A stretch of DNA of 64,000 bases from Endozoicomonas sp. OPT23 (GTDB lineage Bacteria; Pseudomonadota; Gammaproteobacteria; Pseudomonadales; Endozoicomonadaceae). This document shows, piece after piece, positions 1-8,112 of the stretch (the first letter of the stretch is position 1; each line of letters begins with the position of its first letter). The notes under the pieces were generated by a model. It saw only the letters and a program-made list of their open reading frames with translations. It searched no databases and was not told the DNA's origin. The stretch is taken from NCBI RefSeq assembly GCF_009653635.1, contig NZ_PPFD01000003.1, forward strand, positions 426,955-490,954, read 5' to 3'. The position numbers were made by a program, and so were the translations under genes.

Positions 1-92
1 CCTAATCCATTAGGGTCATGCCGTCTAAACAGCTCTTTCTTTAAGTTATTCCTAACTCTCAAAAAAATGCCTCCAAGAAGAATAACAATAAA

Positions 93-761
93 ATGTCAGA
101 CTCCAACGCTCCCTACGATAAGCCTGAATGGAAAACGCCGGAATCACCTACCTGGGCAGCCCGTCGTCGTGCCGCAGAAGCCGCCCGAAAGATGATTGAA
201 AACTTTGTGATCTGTACCGCTGAGGAAGACACTCTTAACCAGCTAGCCGATCAACTGGAAGCGGCGGCAGAAAAACTGGCAGAAACACCCTTAACTAACG
301 GGCGCTTTGAGGGCTCAGGTCTGAAAGAAGAAACTTTCAACGACCGTGGATATGAGCTAGGCCCTGTTGAGGGCCGATGCAACCCGCTGGCAGCACCACT
401 AACCACATGGATTAATGACAAAGGCGTTCATGGCAGAGTAAATATGGGCTGGCGTTACGAAGGCCCTCCTTATACGGTGCACGGCGGCCATGTAGCGGCA
501 CTGTTTGATCAGTTTCTCGGGGTAGGTCAGAAAACCACCGGCACTCCTGGTGTAACCGGCGAACTATCCATTCGTTATCATAAGATGACGCCGCTCAATA
601 CCGATCTGGAGCTGTTTGGCTGGCTGGAAAAGTCGGAAGGCCGGAAGATCGTTATGTCCGCTGAAATCAGAGCCAATGGTGAAGTCACAGCTTCCTGCAA
701 GTGCCTGTTTATTCGTTTGAGCAAGGCGTCTGTCGAGCAGATTCATCAGAAGACTATGTAA
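93..761 (+). CDS. PaaI-type hotdog-fold thioesterase
   Basis: This 222-residue protein has a hotdog-fold thioesterase domain in its C-terminal half. The family signature HGGHVAALFD is at residues 130-139, where the helix of the fold starts, and is followed by a beta-rich segment ending in a conserved-looking CKCLFIRLS strand. Such proteins hydrolyse acyl-CoA thioesters in the cytosol. The N-terminal 65 residues are charged and helical and lie outside the domain, making the protein longer than the usual 140-160 residues. The substrate cannot be told from sequence. It stands alone, converging on the exporter genes downstream. Confidence 0.8.
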   Translation: MSDSNAPYDKPEWKTPESPTWAARRRAAEAARKMIENFVICTAEEDTLNQLADQLEAAAEKLAETPLTNGRFEGSGLKEETFNDRGYELGPVEGRCNPLAAPLTTWINDKGVHGRVNMGWRYEGPPYTVHGGHVAALFDQFLGVGQKTTGTPGVTGELSIRYHKMTPLNTDLELFGWLEKSEGRKIVMSAEIRANGEVTASCKCLFIRLSKASVEQIHQKTM

Positions 762-813
762 TTACATAGCCTTCTGCTTGAGGGAATGAGTTCTAGCTGC
801 TGGAGAACAGTCT

Positions 814-1308
814 TTACACTCTTCCCTTTCTCGAATTTATAAACCGTATTTCCTTAACGCTGCGATTTCTGAATAGCAGTGATGGCAGCGATACGCCAAT
901 AGCCAGCGCCAATAATACAAAGATAGTGTTAAGACCATTTCCCACCGCCAGAATCAGAAGATCAGCGGATGCTTCCTGAGCTCGGCTGAGCTCCATTAAT
1001 CCCATCATCGAGCGATAGGCAAACACACCGGGAACCATGGGAATTACAGCCGGAGCCATAAATACAGTGGTGGGCGTATGAACCCAGTGAGCAATCTGAA
1101 TGGCCAGCAAACCCATTGTGCAAGACGCAATCAGAGTGCCTGAAAGCAAGTCTCCACCGTAATGAAGTGTGATTCCGCGCAAGCCGTATCCCAGAGCGGC
1201 CAGTAGCGCCGTAGCCCAGAACACTCTTATAGGTGCAGTAAACAGTGTCGCAAAACCTATAGCCGCCAGAGCTGCCCACAGGCATTTTTCAAACAGTATC
1301 CAGGTCAT
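814..1308 (-). CDS. yjjB: Threonine/serine exporter small subunit, YjjB-like
   Basis: The 164-residue protein is almost wholly hydrophobic, with about four to five membrane segments, and matches the ThrE C-terminal half (ThrE_2/DUF3815 family). The segment FMAPAVIPMVPGVFAYRSMM holds the family's proline-glycine motif. Its start codon overlaps the yjjP stop by one base (TAATG), so the two are translationally coupled. Together they form a split ThrE-type exporter; in E. coli the YjjP-YjjB pair has been linked to succinate export as well. The substrate here is not settled by sequence. Confidence 0.82.
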   Translation of the reverse strand: MTWILFEKCLWAALAAIGFATLFTAPIRVFWATALLAALGYGLRGITLHYGGDLLSGTLIASCTMGLLAIQIAHWVHTPTTVFMAPAVIPMVPGVFAYRSMMGLMELSRAQEASADLLILAVGNGLNTIFVLLALAIGVSLPSLLFRNRSVKEIRFINSRKGRV

Positions 1309-2114
1309 TATTGATTCACTCCCAGCAGGCCAGAGCTAAGCACAATGCCCATGGCGATGGAAAAGGCGATCACCACACCCTGCATGGCTCGCCCCTGACC
1401 AATCGTGATATGGCCATGCATCAAATCGATAATGCCATTAATCATAGGAACGCCCGGGATCAGAAAGAGCACCGATGTGGCTACTGCTATTTCCGGACTT
1501 TGACCAATCTCCAGTGGAATACCAATGCCACTGATACCGCTGGCAATGAACGACGCTGAACCAACACTCAGTGCAAGGTTGTAGCCTCTGTGCAGCAGTG
1601 CATTTCTGGTGGTGAAGCCCAGTGCTGTTGCCACACCGGCCAACAGCATTGCCAATGGCTCTCCACCCGCCAGACGACAGAATGCCATGCCAGCCAGGCT
1701 GATCATGGTGACCAGCTTGATCTTTGAATAATGGGGAATGCTTCTGATCCGCTCTACTTCTGTGCGAATCTCGATAAGCGTCATGTCATCAACACCTGCT
1801 TTCCAGCTCAAACGACTGATTGCAGATACCACACTCATATTCACACCATAACCTTTGATACGCCGAAAGGCCGTATGCTCAAAGTCATCACAGTGATCAT
1901 TAGTCAGTGTCAGGGTGACACCAGAGAAGGAGAAGAAGGCTTGAATATCATAGCCAAGGGCCTTGGCGATTCTGACAATGTTCCGGTTCACCCGTTCGGT
2001 GTGAGCGCCGGAAGCCATCAGCAATTCAGCGATATCCAGAAGAAGGTTGGAGCATTCACGATGCCGGTAGTTACCTCGGGCAACTACCGGCCTTTCGGCA
2101 GGTTCAGTAGGCAT
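1308..2114 (-). CDS. yjjP: Threonine/serine exporter large subunit, YjjP-like (DUF1212)
   Basis: The protein has 268 residues. The N-terminal 130 residues form the soluble DUF1212 (ThrE N-terminal) domain with the typical LLLDIAELLMASGAHTERV opening. The rest is about five membrane helices, including VLFLIPGVPMINGIIDLM, which has the family's PGVP motif. It is the first gene of a two-gene operon with yjjB. The start is an ATG about 94 bp from the neighbouring SDR gene, on the same strand. Likely function: the main subunit of an inner-membrane exporter for threonine, serine or related small acids. Confidence 0.85.
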   Translation of the reverse strand: MPTEPAERPVVARGNYRHRECSNLLLDIAELLMASGAHTERVNRNIVRIAKALGYDIQAFFSFSGVTLTLTNDHCDDFEHTAFRRIKGYGVNMSVVSAISRLSWKAGVDDMTLIEIRTEVERIRSIPHYSKIKLVTMISLAGMAFCRLAGGEPLAMLLAGVATALGFTTRNALLHRGYNLALSVGSASFIASGISGIGIPLEIGQSPEIAVATSVLFLIPGVPMINGIIDLMHGHITIGQGRAMQGVVIAFSIAMGIVLSSGLLGVNQ

Positions 2115-2207
2115 GAAAACAGCATAGGCAGATTAAATCAGTTGTGAACTATAGCCTGTTTTCATAGGTCGCTTAGCTGATACCTGTCAACGCGAGCCAA
2201 TAAAACC

Positions 2208-3062
2208 TTATCGATCTCCACGACCTGCACCACGAATGCGAGGGTCTTCGTCATAGCTTTGGGTCGCTTTGGTACCTGATTCCGGTTCCAGAGTCTGAAT
2301 GGTGACACCACCATCAATATCCAGAATGGTGCCGGTAATATAGCTGGATGCTTCTGATGCCAGAAACAGTGCACCATCGGCAATTTCATCACTGGTTCCC
2401 CAGCGTCTCAACGGTGTTCCTTCTTTAATTGCGTCGTACATTCCCGGCTTTTTCAGGATGACATTTTCCATTCCCCAGGAGCCTTCAATCGGACCAGGTG
2501 AAATACCGTTAACGCGGATACCTTCTGGCCCCCACTCAATAGCCAGTACTTTACAGAGCATGTTTACACCAGCTTTGGCAGAACAGACATGAGTCTGATA
2601 AGGCATAGGGCGTACCGCTTCAGGCGCAGTAATCGCCATCAGAGAAGCTCCCGGCTTTCTCAGGAAATCAAAAGAGGCTTTGAATACGTTAAACGTTCCC
2701 AGAAGGTCAATATCAATAATGGATTTGAACGCATTGGCACTCATGCCAACGGCTGGGGCATAGAAATTACCAGCCTGACCAGCCACCACGATATCAATGC
2801 CACCAAAGGTTTCGGCGGTGATTTTCATGGTTTCATAAACACGATCGTAGTCGCGTACATCACCTGGCAGACCAAGCGCTTCAGCGCCCATGTCACGAAT
2901 TTCCTGAGCGGCCGACTCGGTACGGTCAACTGTACGACTCATTACTGTTACTTTGGCGCCCTGCTCTGCAAATCGCTTGGCGATCTCCAGATTAAAGCTA
3001 CGGGTTCCACCAGCAACGTATGCAACCTTGCCTTCAAGGGTGCGTTCTTTAAATGCCGACAC
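2208..3062 (-). CDS. SDR oxidoreductase, 2,4-dienoyl-CoA-reductase-like
   Basis: This is a 284-residue short-chain dehydrogenase/reductase with a GTG start preceded by GGGAG at a good distance. The Rossmann motif is degenerate (GGTRSFN at 18-24 instead of TGxxxGIG). The usual YxxxK catalytic pair is not intact: Lys163 is present (SAKAG), but the Tyr position is Val159. This pattern, followed by EWGPEGIRVNGISPGPI, is the hallmark of the peroxisomal or bacterial 2,4-dienoyl-CoA reductase subgroup, which reduces polyunsaturated enoyl-CoAs during beta-oxidation. It appears monocistronic. The C-terminal 35 residues (rich in Glu, Asp and Arg) extend beyond the fold. Confidence 0.78.
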   Translation of the reverse strand: MSAFKERTLEGKVAYVAGGTRSFNLEIAKRFAEQGAKVTVMSRTVDRTESAAQEIRDMGAEALGLPGDVRDYDRVYETMKITAETFGGIDIVVAGQAGNFYAPAVGMSANAFKSIIDIDLLGTFNVFKASFDFLRKPGASLMAITAPEAVRPMPYQTHVCSAKAGVNMLCKVLAIEWGPEGIRVNGISPGPIEGSWGMENVILKKPGMYDAIKEGTPLRRWGTSDEIADGALFLASEASSYITGTILDIDGGVTIQTLEPESGTKATQSYDEDPRIRGAGRGDR

Positions 3063-3258
3063 AGCACTCTCCCTGTTGTTATTTTTATATTTAGAGTTTT
3101 GGAATAATAGTTATCAAACATCAGGATGGCTGTATTCACCTACCGTCGGCGAACTAGTCAGAATGAACTACTGACTGTAAAGAGAGCATCTACCCACATG
3201 AGTGAATAGTCTGGTTATGGTATAAATACTCCAGATGTTCTGTTGGGAATAAGCAAAA

Positions 3259-3372
3259 ATGATCCAGTTTCTGAAAGACGTAAAAAACATGCACTGGGCT
3301 GCCAGATTGATTCTGATTCTGGTGGTTCTGAAAGCTCTGGCTGCCGTATATCGTGAGCAGGCCATTTTTTAA
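3259..3372 (+). CDS. Small single-pass membrane protein (37 aa), hypothetical
   Basis: An ATG-initiated frame encodes 37 residues with a charged N-terminus, a central hydrophobic stretch (ARLILILVVLKALAAVY) and a short tail ending at TAA, 42 bp before the zinc peptidase gene on the same strand. A possible -10 element (TATAAAT) lies about 35 bp upstream. The ribosome site is weak, so expression is uncertain. I do not recognise a family. It could be a small membrane protein cotranscribed with the peptidase, or a chance frame. Confidence 0.4.
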   Translation: MIQFLKDVKNMHWAARLILILVVLKALAAVYREQAIF

Positions 3373-3414
3373 TTCAACCAGCTACAGATAATAAAAAGTA
3401 AAAGGACGGATTAA

Positions 3415-4098
3415 ATGCATTTTGCACTATTGGGGCTACTGATCATTCTGCTGGTTGTGGCTCCTCAGTACTGGGTAAAGCGCACACTCAATCGACATGG
3501 TTCAAACCTGAAAGCTATGCCCGGTACAGGTGGAGAGCTGGCCAACCATCTAATTGAAAGGTTTGAGCTTAGCGGTGTTACGGTTGTGAAAGGCGGGCAG
3601 GGTGAAGATTACTATGACCCTTCCCGAAAGCTGATTTCCCTTTCACCCCAGCATTACGAAGGCCGTTCCGTCGCCGCTGTTGCAATAGCTGCACATGAAA
3701 CCAGCCATGCTTTGCAGGATCAGGAAAACAACCCTGATTTTTTACGCAGAGAAAAAAGGATTCGTCTGGCTGTGAGTATTCAGCAGTTCAGTTCTATCGC
3801 TCTAATGATTTCACCACTGATTTTTCTGCTGACACGGGCGCCTCACAGTATGTTGCTGACTGCTCTTATCGGCATCAGTGGTATGGTGGCTGCTATCTGG
3901 GTTCAATTTCTTAACCTGCCCATTGAGCTTGATGCCAGCTTTAAAAAGGCTCTGCCCATCCTTTCGGAAGGCTACCTGCCTGATGAACACCTACCTGCCG
4001 CCAACGAAGTTCTTAAAGCCGCTGCATACACCTATGTCGCAGCAGCTCTGGCCAGTGTGGTCAATCTTGCACGCTGGGTAGCCATTCTTAGACGATAA
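3415..4098 (+). CDS. Membrane zinc metallopeptidase, YugP family
   Basis: The 227-residue protein begins with a membrane helix, carries HETSH (HExxH zinc motif) at about residue 101 within AIAAHETSHALQDQ, and has three further membrane helices, with the conserved IELDASFKKAL segment between them. This is the architecture of the neutral zinc metallopeptidase_2 (YugP) family, usually about 225 residues and of unknown substrate. The ATG follows AAAGGACGG, a good ribosome site. No partner gene is apparent apart from the tiny frame upstream. Confidence 0.85.
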   Translation: MHFALLGLLIILLVVAPQYWVKRTLNRHGSNLKAMPGTGGELANHLIERFELSGVTVVKGGQGEDYYDPSRKLISLSPQHYEGRSVAAVAIAAHETSHALQDQENNPDFLRREKRIRLAVSIQQFSSIALMISPLIFLLTRAPHSMLLTALIGISGMVAAIWVQFLNLPIELDASFKKALPILSEGYLPDEHLPAANEVLKAAAYTYVAAALASVVNLARWVAILRR

Positions 4099-4167
4099 TC
4101 AGCCGCAGCCTTTGTTGGTCTGTACTAGCCTGTAAAAACTCATACATCTGATTACAGGTTGGATAGC

Positions 4168-5190
4168 ATGCAGATAATACAGAGGTTTTGTCGTTTATGG
4201 CTGTATCTGATTCTGTCTCTAATTTCTCTATCAGCCCTTTCTGAACCTAATTGCACCGACTGCAACAAAGAGATGAAACCGAAAGGCGAACATTGGTCGT
4301 GCCAAAATGGAGACTGTAAAAAATACGATATTGTTGTAAACCTTCAAGGAAGCGCTATAAATTCGGACTCTGTTAGCGACCTTGGTATTCCTGATTTACG
4401 TCTTGCTGATCCAGATAGTGACGAGGGTGGAGAGGTAAAGTCAAAGTATGAATCTAATACTGAAAGAGAAGAGGACGAGATCGCTGCAGCAACACCTCCT
4501 TCTGATTCCTCTGAGATAACGCTGAATGACTGTTTACTGTTAGTGCCAGTTACACATCGATTAAGCATACTGACGAACTTTTTCGGAATAACCGGCAGTG
4601 AAGCAGTTCAATCCTTTATAGTTTCACTTTCTGAGCAACTGGATATAGCACCAGAAGAGGCAGCTCGAATTATTCGCCAAATATCAAGGATTAATACAAT
4701 ATACACGACCATCGCCCAACAGATTAATGTACAAACCGCTGCGCAATCTCAAAACGCCTTGGTTCATATGACAAATCTGAGTACAACACTAAAACAGGAG
4801 GACTCTCATGCATCAGTTGGGCAGTCGTGGGATAATTTCATTACCGAGCATGGAGCAGAAGTTCAAATACAGAGAAGACTGGGCCGTTCGGACACATCTC
4901 ACGAAGAACTCTATGCCCTGGCAGGCTCTGCACTGGGTGAAGGGCAAACTCTTACACTTGCTGCCCAGTTACAGACAGGAGGGATATCTCTCTTGGTCGC
5001 AGAACCCGTTTTTTCTGATTCATCAGAGTTTTCTGTGGACTTGCACAGCCCAAATTCTGGGTCTTTCAGCATGACAGTAAATCAACTGACAGATTTTCTT
5101 CGTGAGTTTGTCGTACAAATCAATGTTTCCAGCTTTGCTGTGCTTGTTCAGTCTCCACAGTCCCAACAGGGTGGTGCTACTCCAATGTAA
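4168..5190 (+). CDS. Secreted protein of unknown function with an N-terminal Cys4 motif
   Basis: The ATG at 4168 is preceded by AGG nine bases away. A TTG nine bases further upstream in the same frame is also possible. The 340-residue product starts with a signal peptide (hydrophobic core LWLYLILSLISLSALS) followed directly by CTDC and then CQNGDC, a CxxC-x9-CxxxxC arrangement resembling a small zinc ribbon. An acidic, low-complexity linker (about residues 70-110) leads to a C-terminal region with no motif I recognise. It is likely exported. It stands alone, converging with the AEC carrier gene. Confidence 0.6.
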   Translation: MQIIQRFCRLWLYLILSLISLSALSEPNCTDCNKEMKPKGEHWSCQNGDCKKYDIVVNLQGSAINSDSVSDLGIPDLRLADPDSDEGGEVKSKYESNTEREEDEIAAATPPSDSSEITLNDCLLLVPVTHRLSILTNFFGITGSEAVQSFIVSLSEQLDIAPEEAARIIRQISRINTIYTTIAQQINVQTAAQSQNALVHMTNLSTTLKQEDSHASVGQSWDNFITEHGAEVQIQRRLGRSDTSHEELYALAGSALGEGQTLTLAAQLQTGGISLLVAEPVFSDSSEFSVDLHSPNSGSFSMTVNQLTDFLREFVVQINVSSFAVLVQSPQSQQGGATPM

Positions 5191-5244
5191 GAGTCTGTTT
5201 AACTAATTACTGCTGTTAAATACTCAAAGTAAGTGTGCTTACAC

Positions 5245-6162
5245 TCATACTGCAACACTGAGCACAGCCATCAGCGTAAACATAGACATCACAGTCTGTA
5301 GTGTAATAATGGCCGACATCAGTCTTACATCTCCGCCCAACTCTCTGGACAGAATATGTGATGTTGAGGCTGTTGGCAGTGCAGCAAACAATACTAGAAC
5401 AGAAAGTGCTATTCCTTCGACACCCAGAAGCATCGCAACCCCTGCTATCACTGCTGGAAAGAGCAATAATTTAAACAGACAGGCAATAATAATCTCCAGT
5501 TTGGCGGCTTTTATTTGATCAAGATGTAAGCCCACCCCTACCGATAGAAGCCCCAACGGCAAAGCTGCTGAACTTAACACTGACAGGGTCTGGTTTAATG
5601 GCGACCAGATTCCCGTACCTATAACATTAATGGCTCCCCCTGCAAAGCAGGCAAGAATCAGCGGATTCTTGATAATCGAACGAATAAACGACATGGGAGA
5701 CAGACTTGACTGACTCGCATAGATCGAAAAAATACTGATACAACAGATATTGATAATCGGCACAAAGAAAGTAATTAGAAACGCAGCCAATATCAAACCT
5801 TCATCACCATAGAGCGAGCTGACCAGTGCAAGGAAAACATAGGAGTTAAAGCGAAGCGCGCCCTGATATACGGATGTGAAAGCAGCTCCTGAAAAGTGCA
5901 GCCATGCTCTGTTGAGAGCAACAAGAATCGTCGTCAGTATGGCAACAGCCAGTAAAGAGCTGCTGATAAAAGCAGTTCCTTCAAACCCTTGCAGATCGGC
6001 ATTGGACAACTTGTAGATAAACAGTGCAGGAAAAAGCGCGTAATAGGTAAAACGATCCGCCTGCTCCCAGAACCCTTCTCCGGGAAAGCGCAGGTGTTTG
6101 AAGGTATAGCCCAGAAATATGAGCAAGAATATCGGCAGCAACGAATCCAGAATAGCTTGCAT
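5245..6162 (-). CDS. AEC-family transporter (auxin efflux carrier / malate permease type)
   Basis: The protein has 305 residues from the ATG at 6162 (AAGAAG upstream). A TTG nine codons earlier is in frame but adds a charged leader that would not suit the first membrane helix. About ten membrane helices are visible, with the AEC pattern of two five-helix bundles. The second bundle opens near IIKNPLILACFAGGAINVIG and includes SSAALPLGLLSVGVGL. Members move organic acids or amino-acid derivatives across the inner membrane. The substrate is unknown. Confidence 0.85.
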   Translation of the reverse strand: MQAILDSLLPIFLLIFLGYTFKHLRFPGEGFWEQADRFTYYALFPALFIYKLSNADLQGFEGTAFISSSLLAVAILTTILVALNRAWLHFSGAAFTSVYQGALRFNSYVFLALVSSLYGDEGLILAAFLITFFVPIINICCISIFSIYASQSSLSPMSFIRSIIKNPLILACFAGGAINVIGTGIWSPLNQTLSVLSSAALPLGLLSVGVGLHLDQIKAAKLEIIIACLFKLLLFPAVIAGVAMLLGVEGIALSVLVLFAALPTASTSHILSRELGGDVRLMSAIITLQTVMSMFTLMAVLSVAV

Positions 6163-6412
6163 AGACTTCTTATTATCCCTGAGAAACAAGCATTATTATT
6201 GCTGCCAACCATAGCTCAGTGGGGGTTATATTTCATTGGCTCTGGAGTGCAAACAGAAAAAATCACACGATAACTACCATGAAGCAGTACTCATCCAGAG
6301 TTTTGTCTGAAGCTGTTTCAAGTTGTCACCTGAAGACTGCCCAGTTTAAAATTTTACATATTCATCTTATCTACTATTTTTCACATGAACATATTAACTT
6401 TCTACACAAATA

Positions 6413-7219
6413 ATGAAATTAAAGTTATTTTTTTGTTTAGCCATCCTGTTCTCATCGAATGTCTATTCAGTGTTTTTGACAGCGAATGGAATAAAAGACC
6501 CTAAATACATTGTTTACAGGGACTCAGATCAAAATTCTGAAAGAAGAGAAGAACTTACTTTTACTTTTGATGATCGTGGAACGACTCAGTACTCTGTTGG
6601 GGAAAAAACCCGTTCATTCACCTCGATAGAAGCTTCACCTGTCTTCCACACTTTCGCCTCTCAAATTCACAGCAATCATCCACCTGCTTTTTTTACCATT
6701 GGCTTCACTGCAGCTATGGCTTTAATCATATCCCAATATTATTCAGTCAATAGCCATCAGTCACCAGGGCAAATACTGAACTCATTTACCTTAGTAAGCT
6801 TTTCAAGTCAGCTCGGAACCTACACATTAGACATAACTGAAGAAGGGTCTGGTTTTTCAGCATCCATCACAATAACGCCTGGAAGGGGTAGTCAAACATC
6901 AATATCAATAAACCACCAGGGAGAGATCAATTACTATACAGTTGTTCCTGCGAGAAAAGAGCCAAATGCAACTGATCACCTTCAGAGTTCACCAGACCAG
7001 GATTCTGAAAGAAAAAAACAGAAAACCTCCCCATGGAATTTATTCTGCTGCTTCCAGAGAGGTGACAATTCAGTTGAGCTTGAGGCATCAACCAATTTTC
7101 ATGGTACATATAAAGCTTTGGTCAATGGCTATGAGTGGCATCTTATTGCATCTCTTACCGCAGTTTTGTTCTCTACGGTTTATGCCCAACCCAATGGATA
7201 TAGTTCTTATTTCCAGTAA
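6413..7219 (+). CDS. Secreted or membrane-anchored hypothetical protein
   Basis: This 268-residue protein has a signal peptide (KLFFCLAILFSSNVYS), a central hydrophobic segment (FFTIGFTAAMALIISQYY), a beta-rich middle, a basic stretch ERKKQKT near residue 200 and a C-terminal hydrophobic segment (LIASLTAVLFSTVYA). I do not recognise a family. The ribosome site is poor. The last 47 bp overlap the 3' end of nrdG on the other strand, so both proteins use the same DNA for their C-termini. The gene resembles the other scattered orphan secreted proteins in the window. Confidence 0.5.
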   Translation: MKLKLFFCLAILFSSNVYSVFLTANGIKDPKYIVYRDSDQNSERREELTFTFDDRGTTQYSVGEKTRSFTSIEASPVFHTFASQIHSNHPPAFFTIGFTAAMALIISQYYSVNSHQSPGQILNSFTLVSFSSQLGTYTLDITEEGSGFSASITITPGRGSQTSISINHQGEINYYTVVPARKEPNATDHLQSSPDQDSERKKQKTSPWNLFCCFQRGDNSVELEASTNFHGTYKALVNGYEWHLIASLTAVLFSTVYAQPNGYSSYFQ

Positions 7220-7688
7220 GAGATGATGGTTGCTTTATTACCCTCTGATTCGAACTCCCTCTCCACGGTAAAGAAAGGTCTTTTTTCTCTTCCTCATACT
7301 TACCATCAATCAATACATCCACATAGCGAACGACTTCTTTCTGAAGCAGGGACAAATCTTCAAAAAGGTAACCTGTCCAGAGCCAGATATTTTTATCCGG
7401 CAGTTCAGCCTTTACCCGCTGAACAAGATGAAGAATGTCACTGAGGTTAGCTGGAAACAAAGGATCTCCACCAGAAAGAGATAAGCCATCACGATGAATA
7501 CGACTATCAGACAAATCCCGCAATATCTGATCGACCATATTCTCAGTAAACGGGTGGCCTTGGGAAGCATCCCAGCTGGACGAATTATGGCAACCTTTAC
7601 AAAGGTGTTCACAGCCGCTGACAAACAGAGTGCAGCGAGTGCCCTCACCGTTCACAACATCGATTGGGTAATACTGCAGGTAATTCAT
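7173..7688 (-). CDS. nrdG: Anaerobic ribonucleotide reductase activating protein
   Basis: NrdG is a radical-SAM enzyme that installs the glycyl radical on NrdD. The N-terminus MNYLQYYPIDVVNGEGTRCT is nearly that of E. coli NrdG. The cluster-binding motif CxxxCxxC is Cys26, Cys30 and Cys33, and SLSGGDPL is the SAM-binding GGDP motif. Family similarity ends at RGSSNQRVI. The remaining ~17 residues are an extra tail compared with the 154-residue E. coli protein, and lie over the 3' end of the convergent orphan gene. nrdG is not adjacent to nrdD. It overlaps the stop of a small upstream membrane-protein frame by four bases (ATGA). Confidence 0.93.
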   Translation of the reverse strand: MNYLQYYPIDVVNGEGTRCTLFVSGCEHLCKGCHNSSSWDASQGHPFTENMVDQILRDLSDSRIHRDGLSLSGGDPLFPANLSDILHLVQRVKAELPDKNIWLWTGYLFEDLSLLQKEVVRYVDVLIDGKYEEEKKDLSLPWRGSSNQRVIKQPSSLTGNKNYIHWVGHKP

Positions 7689-7894
7689 AGGTCGGATAAA
7701 GCCTGAAACCTGTAATAAACAGAGGTCAGGTATTCTACTAAAAAGAGTACCATCAGGTTAACGACCAAAGCACAGAGCCCCAGGTTAATCCCCAAAACCT
7801 GCTTAACGCTATAAAACAACCCTATCAAGAGAATCGAAAATTTTGCTATCAGACCTGCGAGCAGAGAACGAACCTTAAGGTTCCGGTACTTCAT
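7685..7894 (-). CDS. Small two-helix membrane protein upstream of nrdG, hypothetical
   Basis: The 69-residue frame has a basic N-terminus (MKYRNLKVRS) and two hydrophobic segments (LLAGLIAKFSILLIGLFYSV and LGLCALVVNLMVLFLVEYL). Its stop overlaps the nrdG start as ATGA, which argues for translational coupling and against a chance frame. The ribosome site is weak. The positive-inside arrangement suggests both termini in the cytoplasm. I do not recognise a family, and a role in nrdG expression or in anaerobic growth would be guesswork. Confidence 0.5.
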   Translation of the reverse strand: MKYRNLKVRSLLAGLIAKFSILLIGLFYSVKQVLGINLGLCALVVNLMVLFLVEYLTSVYYRFQALSDL

Positions 7895-8112
7895 GGTCTG
7901 AGCTTCTGTACCATGGCACAGAGGCTATCAGAAGAAGAATAACGGCAGAATGAAGCAGTAACCGTTTATACCTGTTTATCACTATTTTCTACTCAACTCA
8001 GGAATAGAAAAAATAGCACAAAGCTAAAGAGCCATTATTTCTCTATAGGCTCTGAAGGATGGGGCTCAGCGGGCGAAATAACTCTATATATTTGATACTG
8101 AGCGGTTTTTCC

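Noticed and set aside
1..14. CCTAAT-CC-ATTAGG palindrome at the window edge
   Set aside because: It is perfect but truncated context prevents deciding whether it is an operator, a terminator stem or chance.
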